DNA from: Acipenser ruthenus
Lineage: Eukaryota; Chordata; Actinopteri; Acipenseriformes; Acipenseridae
Direction of reading: 5' to 3'
Length of the DNA stretch: 64,000 nucleotides
Assembly (NCBI RefSeq): GCF_902713425.1
Contig: NC_081217.1
Coordinates: forward strand, 20,934,659 to 20,998,658
Made by a program: the position numbers and the translations under genes. The notes under the pieces were generated by a model. That model searched no databases, was not told the origin of the DNA, and saw only the letters and a program-made list of their open reading frames with translations. Shown piece after piece: positions 14,833-27,400 of the stretch. The number at the start of each line of letters is the position of its first letter. The first letter of the stretch is position 1.

Positions 14833-16068
14833 GACAAATCGGCTGTGAAAGAAACAACGCAACACCCGCGTTAATATCCCAGCGATCACATGGAGGGAGT
14901 CCTCTCTCCGCGTTGACTTCCACTGGGGTTTCAAACCTGTTGAGTGTCGTAGAGAAACAGCGTGAAGGCTCAATATATACCCACAGCTGCAGATTTGGTT
15001 GAAGTCAGCCCATAATGGAGTTTATTAAAACAAAGATCACATCGGCACACTTGTATTTCTGGAGGCAGAGAAAGAACATTCTCGCAAACAAAAACATGCT
15101 CTTAAAAAACATAAAATCCACGATTTATTTATTCTTTCTTGATTATATATTTAAAAAAAATCTCACCCGAAAATCAGACGCCACGGTTATTATAATCAGC
15201 TTCCAAATGGGGAACAATTGTGTACCCAAGATGTAGTAACATAGAATGGCCACTAGGGTGTAGTGTTTACCGATTGATTAGACTTCCACTACCGTACTGT
15301 GAATGTTAAGTTTTCATTATAGATGCGTCATTGGTCTGATTAATATTTCAACAATAGCCAGCACATTATCCTGTGTATGTTGATATTCATTTTCAAAAAC
15401 ACAAAATCAACTGGAAACTCCCCTTATGAAAAAAGAATATAAGAAAAGTGTACTTAATAAAGCATATAATACAATATAATTGTAATATTAAAATGACAAC
15501 ACTTCCAATATACTAAAGAATAACAACATTGTGTTTTTTGACCCATTCAATTATAATATTAGTAGACGCTGAATGCAACTTAATTATATTATAGTGTACT
15601 TGAAATATAGAATCTAGTTTAGAGACAGTATACTAAAGGTATACTATATAAGTAATATTTTCAGATACTCCGTTAACTAGTAACAGAAAACATATAAAAT
15701 ACAATAAAACATTTATTTTTGCAACAGTCATTTTTTCTGATACAGAGTGAAACGACCGAGAGACAGATTGCATAGTTTTTGAATACAAAACAGCAACGAT
15801 GACATCTCTGGTAGCGCAGCAGCGTCGATCCTGTTGAAGCGCGCAAGCTGAGCGCTTCAGTATTCACAATCGAGAAGGTATGGTGCTGCTGACCGACGGC
15901 TGAATGATAAATGCGTGCTGACTGAACCGCAAAATCGCGTTTTATATGTTGAATTAAATTGAGCAGAAACACTTAACTTGTTCAGAACATTACTAAACGC
16001 ATCAGAATTCAAACAGCGTACCTTAGTAACGGAGGCCGGTGTGAGAAATCCCACAGGTGCCAGGAAAC

Positions 16069-16122
16069 CGAGGAGAGGAGAGGAGAGGAGAGGAGAGGAG
16101 AGGAGAGGAGAGGAGAGGAGAG
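16069..16122. repeat. (GGAGA)n pentanucleotide repeat
   Basis: About ten GAGGA/GGAGA units, in the presumed 5' region of cry1b. Confidence 0.95.
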
Positions 16123-16809
16123 TGAGGGGCAGGTTGAGAGACACGGGCGACTGCAGAGAGGCGAATCCTTCCTAGTAGTACTGTTGACTATTCCAACTGT
16201 CCGATTACTGTGGCTTCCTTCAACAAGTTTATCAGTTCTGCGTGGTATGTTTATACGCTCGCCTCCTCACTTGTTGCATTTGTTGGCTGAATTACTGTTA
16301 AAAACTTAACAAAAAAAATATCGAGAGGATGACATGAGCATCGCTGCGAGCACAGACAATTATGTTGTGTTTTTTTTTTTTTTTTTAAGTTTTCAGCCTT
16401 AAATCTACATAAAAAACAATCTAGAATATGTCTATCACAATTTAATGTCTCAAGGCGATGCAGGGAAGCTGCATCTAGCATACTAGACTATACCACAGCG
16501 CCGATAGGTGCTCGAACATGTGAAAGACTCATCGGTAAATGAGACTGTATTATCCTTTGCTTCTTGTCCATGTTATAGAAAAATAGGTCACGCGTAGGGG
16601 TTAGATTTCATTTTCAATACAGGGAACGCGATTATTATATCACAGCCTCCTTTGTTATATTCAGCATGAAAACACAAGACATGAAAAACAAACCGTGCTT
16701 CAAAAAGAAAAGTCAATTATGCTGATCCTTATATAACCAGAACCACTTCGATAATGATGACCTCTTTTTTTTTTAAGCCCTCCCCAAGTAAACACCGATT
16801 TCTTAGAAC

Positions 16810-17340
16810 AGCGACCTACCTGTGAGGATTGATGCTGTTAAGAGTTCAATGCAAAGGTGCTGCCTGTGAGGTGAAGTGACGATTTCTCCTTTAAAAATCA
16901 AACACATCGAAGGGCGCTCCGCATACAGCAGCCAAGCACCGTACCGCCGATTTACTCAATGGTGTTTTTCACTTATTTCATAAGATCTGCCCATGCTCGG
17001 TTGTCCCTCTCGCTCTGCTAATCTCTGTTGGCAGAGAATCTGTGCCCCCCCCCCCCACTCCAGCTCCAGATGTGATTGGTCCAGCGTTTTTCACTGGGAG
17101 GGAACTGGGTCACGTTTCTGCGGCGTGGTTTAAGCCGACCAACGCGGCTTTCTGCTCTCACTATAGCGGCGTGGTATTCTTTATTGGTGAATTTTTGGTG
17201 CAACTCGAGTCATTTTTCCCCACTGTAAAATAGATCCATAACGACATATATCGGTTATGTCACGGTGGTCCCTTTAATAAGACCCGCCCCTTTGACGGAC
17301 TGTCGTCTTATTGGCTGCAGACACGAGTCTCTGTCAGGAT
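16810..17340 (-). promoter_or_regulatory. Candidate cry1b promoter and first non-coding exon
   Basis: On the minus strand CCTCACAG followed by GTAGGT at about 16818 is a good splice donor for a 5'UTR exon. Upstream (17070-17330) there are two ATTGG (inverted CCAAT) elements, a GC box (CCCGCCCC), a CACGTT half E-box and a TTATGTCAC D-box-like site. These suit a clock-gene promoter, but no TSS evidence exists and the assignment is inference. Confidence 0.4.
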
Positions 17341-18440
17341 TGTGCAGAGTCAGTGCGCAGGCGTGAGGCAACAGTAGAAAATGCTTGGGTGATTTGGGGA
17401 GAAGTGCACGGACCGGATACAAACACCTACATGTGTCGTCAGAACTGGTTATTAATATTATTAGCAGTGTGCCATAAATACTTTACTGCACAATCGTTTT
17501 TTTTTAGTTTTTTTTATTCAAAAACAAAATGTACATCGTGGCACAAATTAACAACGCACCAGGAACCAGTGATTAAAATCAGTACACTGAACATGCTCGG
17601 TTTCCATGGAACAGCATCACCTTCCTGCCAGCAAAGTTCCAATGTGATTTCCTTGATGTATTCCACGCAGCATCCAAGCCAAACAGCGTCAAGCATCTGA
17701 CTAAACAGAGCAGATGGCCTGTATTATACAAACTATAAATCGTAATAAAAAATAACAATAATTACAGAAAAAAAAATCCTGTCCTTTTGCACCTCGTAGA
17801 TTTTTCTATTGCTCTTACCATAAACAAGCTACAAAAATAAATGCTGACAGATCTCTCATTGTTTATATTTTAAAATCAGTAAGCAAAGCTAATGCCACCC
17901 AATAATAAAAAACCCTTTTTCCAGTAACTGTAAACAGGCAGGGGAAGAATAAAGACAATAACACATTTCAATAGTGTTGATCAATCCGATGAATTGCATA
18001 AAACTAACATTTAACTCAAAAAATAATTAAGAAAAAAATAATGGCATATTATCAAACAGTATTTCAGATAACTATCCCTTTTAGGCACACCAAAAAAAGA
18101 GTTTAATGACAAGATCTGGTACCTTTATGTTTCCAAACTGAACTAAACCGGACACAGTGCATCGATTATAGTGTGTGCCATCGGATCAGCTTTTGTCTAT
18201 TTACAGTCAGCCCTTTCTTTATTTCCAAAACAAGACACAAAGACAATCAATAAACCACAGTGCTACACAGGACGGTCTCGGGGTGCTTAACCTGCACCCC
18301 AATCTGGGCACAAGTCAGCACTGTGGACAAACTGCCCCAGGATTACATTAATGATGGAGGGGAGATTTACCTGTGGCTCACCCAGGGGAACATACAGAGC
18401 TCCATATTCCAAGAGAGGAAAGGCAACCTGCTAGGGAGAT
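17341..18440. other. Intergenic stretch between cry1b and the RAB29 3' end
   Basis: AT-rich sequence with no recognisable exon. A minus-strand AATAAA (TTTATT at 18218-18223) is a candidate poly(A) signal for RAB29. Confidence 0.4.
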
Positions 18441-18445
18441 GAAGC

Positions 18446-18619
18446 CAGGGATGGAAACAAGACTCCCACTGCAGAGCAGTTTGATCCAATCCTGCTTTTG
18501 CTAGGAGTTTAATCAGACACACCTGAGCTTGTTTCCTATGCACTGTGGCTAATCAAGCTCATAGTAAGATCAGGAATGGGGCAGAATTGCTATGCATCAG
18601 GAGTCTCTCTCCATCCCTG
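18446..18619. mobile_element. Foldback MITE copy A with 5-bp target duplication
   Basis: Begins CAGGGATGGAAACAAGACTC and ends GAGTCTCTCTCCATCCCTG as an imperfect inverted repeat. Internal arms GGAGTTTAATCAGACACACC and GTGGCTAATCAAGCTC are shared with the other copies. It is flanked by GAAGC on both sides (18441-18445 and 18620-18624). It has no coding capacity. Confidence 0.85.
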
Positions 18620-18840
18620 GAAGCAGATGAAAGGAATATTAACACCCTCTTGTAACTGAGCCAAAACAGTGTGTTTTTTTTTAGCGTCTCTTGCCTGCAG
18701 AGGGACCCACTGAGCAAACAGACTCCTTTGAATCTAGCAGCAGCAGCAGCAGGCTGGCCAGGACTGACTCAGAAAGGTGTTGCTTGTGTTTGAGGAGGAA
18801 GATGTTTCCTCAGCGATGAACAGGTCTGGTCTGTGAAGGT

Positions 18841-20698
18841 TTAACAGCAGCCCTGCTTGTACTCTCCCTTGGGCACAGCGTCCAGTTTGATGTGCCCTCC
18901 TTGGCTCTGCGGGTCAACGCTGGGCTGCATCACCATCTTCTCAATCAGGGCACTGCAACAAACACAAGAATGCATCATTTCCAATCGGACGACACTCCCT
19001 CCTTGTCCACTTCCCCAAAGACCAGGCTTAAAATCCCCAATCACTGTCAAATCAGTCCGGTTGTAAACAGAGTTTTTAAGGACTGTTGGTCTTTATACAC
19101 ATTCTCTTAGGTTCAGGGATACTTTCTGAAACTGAGATGAACCTTCTCGCCCTCTCTCAGTTGAGTTCACAAACCGATTGAATTCAGGCACAGTTTGAAA
19201 CACAGACACGCCTCGCCGCTCACCTTGCAGCTTCGTTAATGTTCTTGTTGTCTTTGGCTGAAGTCTCCACCCAGCCAGCAAACCCGTTCTTTATACTGAA
19301 CTGATCGATGCTTTCGTGAGTCACTTCCCAAGGTGACAGATCACACTGTAAAAAAAAAAGATGAAACCAATGGACCTCCGGCCTGTGTCACTCACACACG
19401 CTGCCACCAACTGAACGGTCCTGAGAGAAACGGATCAATACACCTTTTATTATGGGTCTGAACCCTAAATCCAGCTCTTAGCAGGACAGAGTGGATTGCG
19501 TTTGTGAATCCAGTTTCTCTTTTTTACATGCTTCAGAATGCCCCAAGACGTTAAGACAGCAACTACAATGTAATCGAACGACTCCCTCTCTGACACGGCA
19601 TTTTTACATATCTGACGGACCCCTGGAACCAATGAAACGGGATAGGACGGCTTCTCCAGTATCTGGCTGTCACCGTTTATCGCCTCCCTCGTGCACAAGC
19701 TAGTCTTACTTTGTTGGCCAGCAACATGCATGGCACAGGACTCCCATCGGCACGCATGACCTTGCTGTCCAGGTCCTGCTTCCATTTCAAGCTGTTGTTC
19801 AGCGTTGTGGGGTTCATGACATCGAACACGATGAAACAGCCCGACGCCTCTTTATAGTAGATCCTGGTCATGGAGGCAAAGCGTTCCTGCCCTGCAAACC
19901 ACAGAACACACCCCAGTCTGACAACAGCGGATCACAAGTCTGGCTTTCAACAGGAACAATACACGCACGGGTGAAAAGTTTGGTGCAGGTTATTTTGGAG
20001 TCAGTGCTCCTCACTGACCTGCAATGTCCCAGAGCTGGAGCCTCACTGTCTCGGTGTCTGACCACTGGATAACCTTCACTGCAAAATCCACTGGGAGACG
20101 CATGGAGAGAGAGAAGAGAGTCCTCGCATCAACAGCATGCTAACCTGGAGTAATATCCCTGTGTCCCTCAAGCAAAATGAAAAAATATATCTTCTAATAG
20201 ATGTTATTATACATACCAACACGAAAATAAAATGCAGTTAGTTGATTGTGTTGACATATCTAACACAGGGATGGGAAAAGACTCCTATCTCATAGCAGTT
20301 TCACCCATTCCAGGTCTTAATACAAGCTTGATTAGCCACAGTGTGGAGGGAACAAGTTTAGGTGTGTCTCATTAAACTCATAATGAAACCAGGAATGGAT
20401 TAAATTGCTAAGCAATGGGAGTCTTATTTCCACCCATGTAACAGCAATAATAAACTACAAAAAATCACACTCTCAATTGAATTTGCTCTTACGACTGATT
20501 TGACTGGATTTTATAACTGCTATTATCTGTAATTTATTGCTTTTGTCGTAGCATTTTCGGTTTGATAACATTACCTCCCACAGTAGATTTATAATGCTTG
20601 CTGAACTTGTCGTTAACATATCGTTGGACCAGCGACGTCTTCCCAACTTCACGGTCACCGATAACCAGAACTTTGAAAAGGTAGTCACGACTTCCCAT
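18841..20698 (-). CDS. rab29: RAB29 (RAB7L1) small GTPase, 5 coding exons
   Basis: Coding exons on the minus strand: 20698-20575, 20090-20019, 19891-19710, 19345-19224, 18952-18841. They total 612 nt, or 203 residues, the same length as human RAB29. The G motifs are visible: P-loop GDREVGKTS (about residues 15-23), WDIAGQE with the catalytic Gln, NKCD, and ETSAK. The protein starts MGSRDYLFKVLVIGD and ends GCC, with a dual-cysteine geranylgeranylation site. RAB29 acts at the trans-Golgi and stressed lysosomes and recruits LRRK2; RAB32 and RAB38 are its relatives. The effector region SKHYKSTVGVDFAVKV and the LDSK..ADGSPVPCMLLANK segment favour RAB29 over RAB32/38, which carry long N-terminal extensions. 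It is divergent to RBBP5 with 757 bp between the two start codons. Confidence 0.95.
20266..20438. mobile_element. Foldback MITE copy B with 5-bp target duplication
   Basis: Same family as copy A: starts CAGGGATGGGAAAAGACTCC and ends GGAGTCTTATTTCCACCCATG. It is flanked by TAACA at 20261-20265 and 20439-20443. It lies in RAB29 intron 1. Confidence 0.85.
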
Positions 20699-21455
20699 GA
20701 TTATTAGTATTATTCTTATTTTTTAATAAACCATAATTAACCACTATAAATATTTAAATATAAATCTGCATGCCACTCCTTATATAAAATAGAACCCCGT
20801 CTCTCTAGAATTAGCCACACTTCCCGTAAATCACAGTCTCACGGATGACAAAAGTTTTTGCAATAAAAAAAAGTTGTTTTTTTTCGTGACATCACGTGAT
20901 AACAACCCACCAGTCCACAGAGCACTATGGGTCTTGTAGTTCTTAAGTCCTGTGTTGGGCAAAAAACAAGGAAAGAACAGACGAGATAAGCCAAACAATC
21001 AAACTACAACCCCCAGAGTGCATTGCTGTGCGTGTGTGATCGTCACCTGATCGCTGCAGCAATGCCTCTGGGAAATGAAGTTTTATTTCAAAACCCTTTG
21101 AAAACGGGAGCGGTCGTCTTTTCAAGGCGCATGTTCTAAAAAACAAAACGGCCCCAACCTAGTTCTGCTGTATTGAGATATAAAAATAAACGATACACCG
21201 AAATAATAGCAATAAACATTCTTCAAATAATAAAAAAATAAAAACAGACACTGGATGCATTCCTGGCGTTCACTTCCATTCCGGCAATGTAAAGGCTTCC
21301 CCGAGGCTGGGGGTCCTTCGTTGTAGCGCGGCGGCAGTCTCTCATTTTTGTTTTGATGGGACGAGGAAAATAGTGAAAGAAAGTGTTTGGATATTTCGTT
21401 CTGTCTTTGATAACTATCCTTCAGAAAATCGTGTCGGGAGGTGTAGGATTTCAGG
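20699..21455. promoter_or_regulatory. Divergent RAB29/RBBP5 promoter
   Basis: Only 757 bp separate the two start codons. The interval holds a palindromic E-box TCACGTGA (20892-20899) and a ZNF143-type motif ACTACAACCCCCAGAGTGC (21003-21021). A second, inverted and more degenerate copy lies at 20922-20940 (minus strand ACTACAAGACCCATAGTGC). No TATA box stands out near either gene. This is typical of a bidirectional housekeeping promoter. CACGTG can be bound by USF or MiT/TFE factors, which would suit a lysosomal-stress GTPase, but that is inference. Confidence 0.6.
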
Positions 21456-24400
21456 ATGAATCTGGAACTGCTCGGTAGGACTCGCGTAAATGGATGTGTG
21501 TGTGTTTGTTTTATTTGGGATTGAGTATGGAGGACGGGCGGGTGTTGCACAGATTGCACCTTGCAATGTAACGCAAGCCCACAAAAGTTTAGCTTTTTTT
21601 TATAATAATAAGTAAACAGGGAATCATTGTGTGCAGTTTCAGCTTGGTAAACAGAGAATATTTAAACCGTCCATTTAAAAAACACACGATACACGACAGG
21701 GTGTCTTATAGTAGTGCTCTATTGAAATAAACATCCCCTTTCGGTCTGATTTGGAAGGGGAAAATATATATTTTTAAACATTGTAGTGCACATAGCGAAC
21801 ACTGTGCCACGTTCCGCATTACCTCCGTTTGTTCAGACGAAAGTGTGGCTGTTTTCAGTGTTGTTTTTTTTTTACAGATGGTTTTTTTTTCACGTATAGG
21901 CTGTTGCCGTTCTTGTTAGTTGATTTGAATGCGTGAGGCAACATTCAATTGTTGAATTTTAATAGTAGACAAGCACTTTATTGTAATAGAAATTATAAAA
22001 ACTAATGTTTTTATTTAATTTGTTTTAGAGTCCTTTGGGCAGAATTATCCAGAGGTAAGTGGGCATGGCTTATGACATATTTTAAGAGCTTTTCATATCT
22101 TGATATGCATGGGCATAAGACTCCCATTCCATAGCAGTGTGATCCATTCCTGGTTTTACAAGGAGTTTATTAAGACACACCTGTTACCTATACACACTGT
22201 GGCTAATCAAGCTTGCATTTAAATCTGGAGTGGGCGACACTGCTATGCAATAGGAGTCTTATTTCCATCCCTACAGTCTATGATATTGTGAAAGGGCACT
22301 GTTTTCTGACCCAGTGACAAGTCTTTATACACTAGTGTGTTGTTTCTACCCCTCTTTATATCTGAGAGGTTGCCTCTGGTAGAAATGAAGCGGTCACAGC
22401 TGTTGAGACTGCTTTAACTGTTGCACAGTAAACAGGGCTGTGTGTTGTGTTTTTCGGCCCCCTTTAGGAGGCAGATGGCACCCTCGACTGTATCAGCATG
22501 GCCCTCACCTGCACCTTCAACCGCTGGGGGACCCTGCTGGCCGTGGGCTGCAACGACGGGCGAATCGTCATCTGGGATTTCCTGACCAGAGGGATCGCCA
22601 AAATCATCAGTGCTCACATCCACCCAGTCTGCTCTCTCTGGTGAGGATGCGTCGCAGCACGATCCTTTAGTGAAGAGCTCAGCGGAGGATGAGTGCTGCC
22701 TGTAATTCAGCAGGCTTGTCGCAGGAAGACAGAGCTAACAACGAGTCCTGCGCTGTGGAGAGCTTATCCGAATAATCAAACAGTCGTTCCATGCAGATCT
22801 GCTAACCACACTCGTTTAGAACTTTATTAAAGAAGCTCTATTGTAATGCTGAAAGATACAATGGTAATTTCGTGTTACTGAAGACTAAAGGACCCATGTG
22901 TCTGGTCAAAACATTCGTCTTTTAATAAAAAAAGTATTATAAGCCACTGGAATGAAAACGTATTATTTTTATTATTATTATTATTATTATTATTTGAGCG
23001 CTTGTGATTTAATCGCATTGTCTCTGTTTGGAGCTGTAGTGTATTTTTGTGTGTGTTGGTTTAAGTTGTCTCCCTCTCTCCCTTGTTCTTTCTCAGCTGG
23101 AGTCGAGACGGGCACAAGCTGGTCAGCGCCTCCACAGATAACATTGTCTCTCTCTGGGACGTCCTGACTGGGGACTGCGACCAGCGCTTTCGATTCCCTT
23201 CCCCCATTCTCAAAGTGCAGTTCCACCCCAGAGACCAGTAAGTGTGGCAGCAAAGGCTAGTTTAATTAAGCAACGAAAATGTATTTTAAACACGATGTCG
23301 TGCTTTTCTTAACTTTAGAAAATGTATATTATTTTGTATTCAATTTATCCAGCGATGCCTTATTGTTTCATTCCTGTTTAACAACTTGAAGTTGTGCAGA
23401 TGACCCTGTCTGATGATAAGCAGCGTATTTGGTTGGTTGGCTGTACATATGAACATCTTTTAAAAGAAGATTATAACATGCTTTATTTAAGTATTATTGA
23501 ATAAGAATCACACAGTCCCTTGACAAATGGTATGTACCTGTCATAACATGTAATATGATCCCTGTGCACTAGAAGATGCTTGAGGCACAGTAAGATGGGT
23601 TTGAAATGCTAGCTCCACAGTGCTGAATGTCAGCTTCCCCCCTATTGATTCTCAGGAACAAGGTGCTGGTGTGCCCGATGAAGTCCGCGCCGGTTCTGCT
23701 GACCCTGTCCGACTCGAAGCACGTGGTCCTGCCCGTGGATGATGATTCCGACCTGAACGTCGTGGCAGCGTTCGACCGGCGAGGGGAGTACATCTACACC
23801 GGCAACGCCAAGGGCAAGGTGAGAGCTCATCTGTGGCTTCAGACGCTCCATCGTAACACCAGCAGAGAGAGCTGGAAGCATCCTCGCAAGGCGTGCATGC
23901 GGAAATCGTCTGAATTATCGTCTTTAACTGTTTGAAAATGTGTTTTCCCCCAGATACTGGTTTTGAAAACAGACACTCCAGACTTGGTGGCCTCGTTTAG
24001 AGTCACTACAGGAACCAGCAACACCACCGCCATCAAATCCATTGAGTTTGCACGCAAGGGCAGGTGAGAGCAGAAATCTGGCATTAAAGTTGAAAGTGTT
24101 TTTACTGCCAGCAGTGCTTTACAGACCCCCCCCCCCCCTCGCCCTTTCCTCTCCAGCTGCTTCTTGATCAACACGGCTGACCGGATAATCCGCGTGTACG
24201 ACGGCCGGGAGATCCTGACCTGCGGGCGGGACGGGGAACCGGAGCCCATGCAGAAACTCCAGGACCTGGTGAACAGGTGAGATCCCTCGACCCTTCTCCT
24301 GATACGAGTGTGGAGGCTTTCTGCTTCTCTCGGTTTGATTGTTGCTGTTGGCGTGATGAATTCTTTGCTGGTTTACGCTGTGTGTGATGAATCGCTGTGT

Positions 24401-27400
24401 AATGCTCTCCAGGACGCCGTGGAAGAAGTGCTGTTTCTCGGGGGACGGGGAGTATATCGTGGCGGGCTCGGCCAGGCAGCACGCTCTCTATATCTGGGAG
24501 AAAAGCATCGGTAACCTGGTCAAGATCCTGCACGGCACCCGGGGGGAGCTGCTGCTGGACGTGACGGTGAGCGACGTGGGCTTACTCATTCTATAACTCT
24601 GTAATCCAGCAAGATACTAGAACCAGCTGCAGCATCCTCAGGGTGGAAGTAAGACTGCCGTTCCACCCATTCCAGGTTTTACTACGAGTGTGATTAGCCC
24701 CAGTGTATTGGGATCAGGTGTGTCTTAACTCCCAGTAAAACCAGAAATGGATCCAACTGCTATGCAGTGGGAGTTTTGTTTCCACCCCTGATCCTAATGC
24801 CATGATCTGCTCTTCTGTTCCCAGTGGCACCCGGTGCGGCCCATCATTGCATCCATCTCCAGTGGGGTCGTGTCCATCTGGGCTCAGAACCAAGTGGTGA
24901 GTGTCCAGCTAGCCTGCGGTGGGGCGTCTTCTATTGCATGCTTGCTTGAAGAATTTTTCATAAAGTGCGAGTTTGGATTCAATTGAGAAGAGGCAATGGA
25001 CGAAAGCATAGCCATTTCAAGCTTTGTTATCAGCTAAATGAGTTAGTTCTGAGCCTGTGGCTTTAAGACATGTCCTAAAAAAAATAAAGTAAGCTCAGGT
25101 GTCCCACACGGATGTACCCACGTTTTACACAACCTACATATTGTGCAACCAGTATTGTTTTGATAGTTTTTTTTTTTTTTTAATAAAGGAATAAATCGTG
25201 TGAACTCAAAGCTGTGCGTTTTGTGCTGCAGGAAAACTGGAGTGCTTTTGCTCCGGACTTCAAGGAGCTGGATGAGAACGTGGAGTACGAGGAGCGAGAG
25301 TCTGAGTTCGACATTGAGGATGAAGACAAGAGCGAGCCCGAGCAGACAGGTAAGGGGCGTGGCTTCCAGGGGTGTGGTTAGAACAGGCAGGTGAGGCCGG
25401 GGGGCCTGGCTGCAATAGAGGGGTGCTTTGGTGGTAGTTACCTTTGAGTTGCCTGCTGTAGTAGCTGCACCCTCTGAAGCACCTCTCTTTGTTCAGGGGC
25501 CGATGCTGCGGAGGATGAGGAAGTTGACGTGACCTCGGTTGACCCCATAATCGCCTTCTGCAGCAGGTGAGAGTGCAGCTTTCTCACAAGACATGAAGAG
25601 CTGGTTTATCTTAGTGACGTGTTGCTGGTGTCGCAGAACGTCGTTCGCGCTAATCCTGGGACTGCCTAGCCTTGGCATCTGAAACCAGCCAGCAGATTTA
25701 ATCACAAATTCCAGGTTCTTCTTTTTTTTATTAAGATGGTCCCCTTTCGTATTTCTTAATGCGTATGTTTAAGCAGTGCAGTTAAAGCCTCATTTGGCTC
25801 AGGGGGTTCGACTTATTCTGTATACAGTCTGGCTTTTTGGGGGGTACATTATGACAGGCTGGCTTTGGGGGGGTGCGATACGGATGCTTTGGGAATATTA
25901 TGAAGCGATGGAGGGCTACAAGACCTTGCTGTCGGTGTGACTGTGTGTGTGGTATTGTGGCTGCATTAATCACTTCTGCCCCTGTCTACAGTGACGAGGA
26001 GCTGGAGGATTTCAAAGCGCTGCTGTACCTGCCCATCGCCCCGGAGGTGGAGGACCCAGAGGAGAACCCCTTCGGCCCGCCCCCCGACGCTGCCGGCCAG
26101 ACCGCTCCCCCCGACGAGCTCCCCCCCAGCACTGGGGCCAGCGACAAGAAGCAACGGCAGCCCTCCTCAGAGGGGGCGCCCCCCAAGAAGAAGCCCCGCA
26201 CCACCACCATCGAGCTGCAGGGCGTCCCTAGCGACGGTACGAGGTCCCTGCTGAAATGCACTCAGACCCGCGAAGCACTTTGAAGGATCTCTGCCGATCT
26301 ACCTGCACACCTGTCTGTTGATAAAGGCCACCAGTCTAGAAGGACTGCTTTTACATGGTCATAGTTCCGGTCACTGTAAGCAGGTTGGAGTGGACTGTAG
26401 TGATACAGGGCAGGTCGTCTTCCTTCATCAGCCACAGCTAGACGAAGTTTACAGGCAAGGACGCGGGAGCGTCTAAATGAGTTTGAGAGAGATTGGGGAG
26501 AAAAATCATCAGGAGAGTGGAGATGAAGTCAAGGGATATATTATGAAGCAAGTGTAACTTCCAGAGAGCAATATAAATCAGTCGCAAGAGAGGAAAAAAA
26601 AAAAAAACTAGCAAGAAACTACACTGTTGAATGAAGGAGAACTTCAGTTACTGTAGTCGTTTTTATACCTTTGTTTTTTTTTCTTTTTTTCTCAATGTGA
26701 TCCTTGCTGTTCGTTCTTATTGTAATGTTTGTTGCTGTTTGTGTGTCTCTCTGTCTGTCTCTCTCTCAGAAGTGCACCCCTTGCTGGGCGTGAAGGGGGA
26801 CGGCAAGTCCAAGAAGAAGCAGGCGGGCCGGCCCAAGGGCTCGAAAGGTAAAGAGAAAGATTCTCCCTTTAAAGCCAAACTCTACAAGGGGGACAGAGGT
26901 TTGCCTTTGGAAGGAGGAGGCGTGAAGGGCAAAGTGCAGGCAGATATGGGACAGCCCACGACAGGTAAGGAACCCCAAGGGAAAATCACTTCCTAGGTGC
27001 TTGCTTCTTACCTGTGCTTCAGACAGCAGCCACCCCAGCCCACACTTCCAACCCCTTCCCAGGCGCTTGTCATGCAGAGTGTGGACAGTGCTCATGGGAC
27101 AATAAACTGCAAAGTCACGTGCGGTAAATCCAGTGTGGTCAGACCACGCAGCAGTGCTTTAGGAGGGATTGAACAAGCAAAGCTTTCTTGAGATGAAGTT
27201 TGCATACAGTAAGGACTGTAAATGAACAGTGGGAAAACATTGTAAAGTTAGCGAAAGCCAGGTTAATGCAATCCGATGTCTTCATCAGTTGCTTGGATGT
27301 AGCGAACGTGTCAGTGATGAAAATCTAATGCAATCAAATGCACACCAGTTCAAAACTTACACTATCAGCGCTTTTTAGTTTGTTAGGACACAGAATGGGT

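Noticed and set aside
18841-20698. RAB32 or RAB38 as identity for the Rab gene
   Set aside because: The length of 203, the MGSRD start directly before the P-loop strand and the GCC end fit RAB29; RAB32/38 have different N-termini and switch regions.
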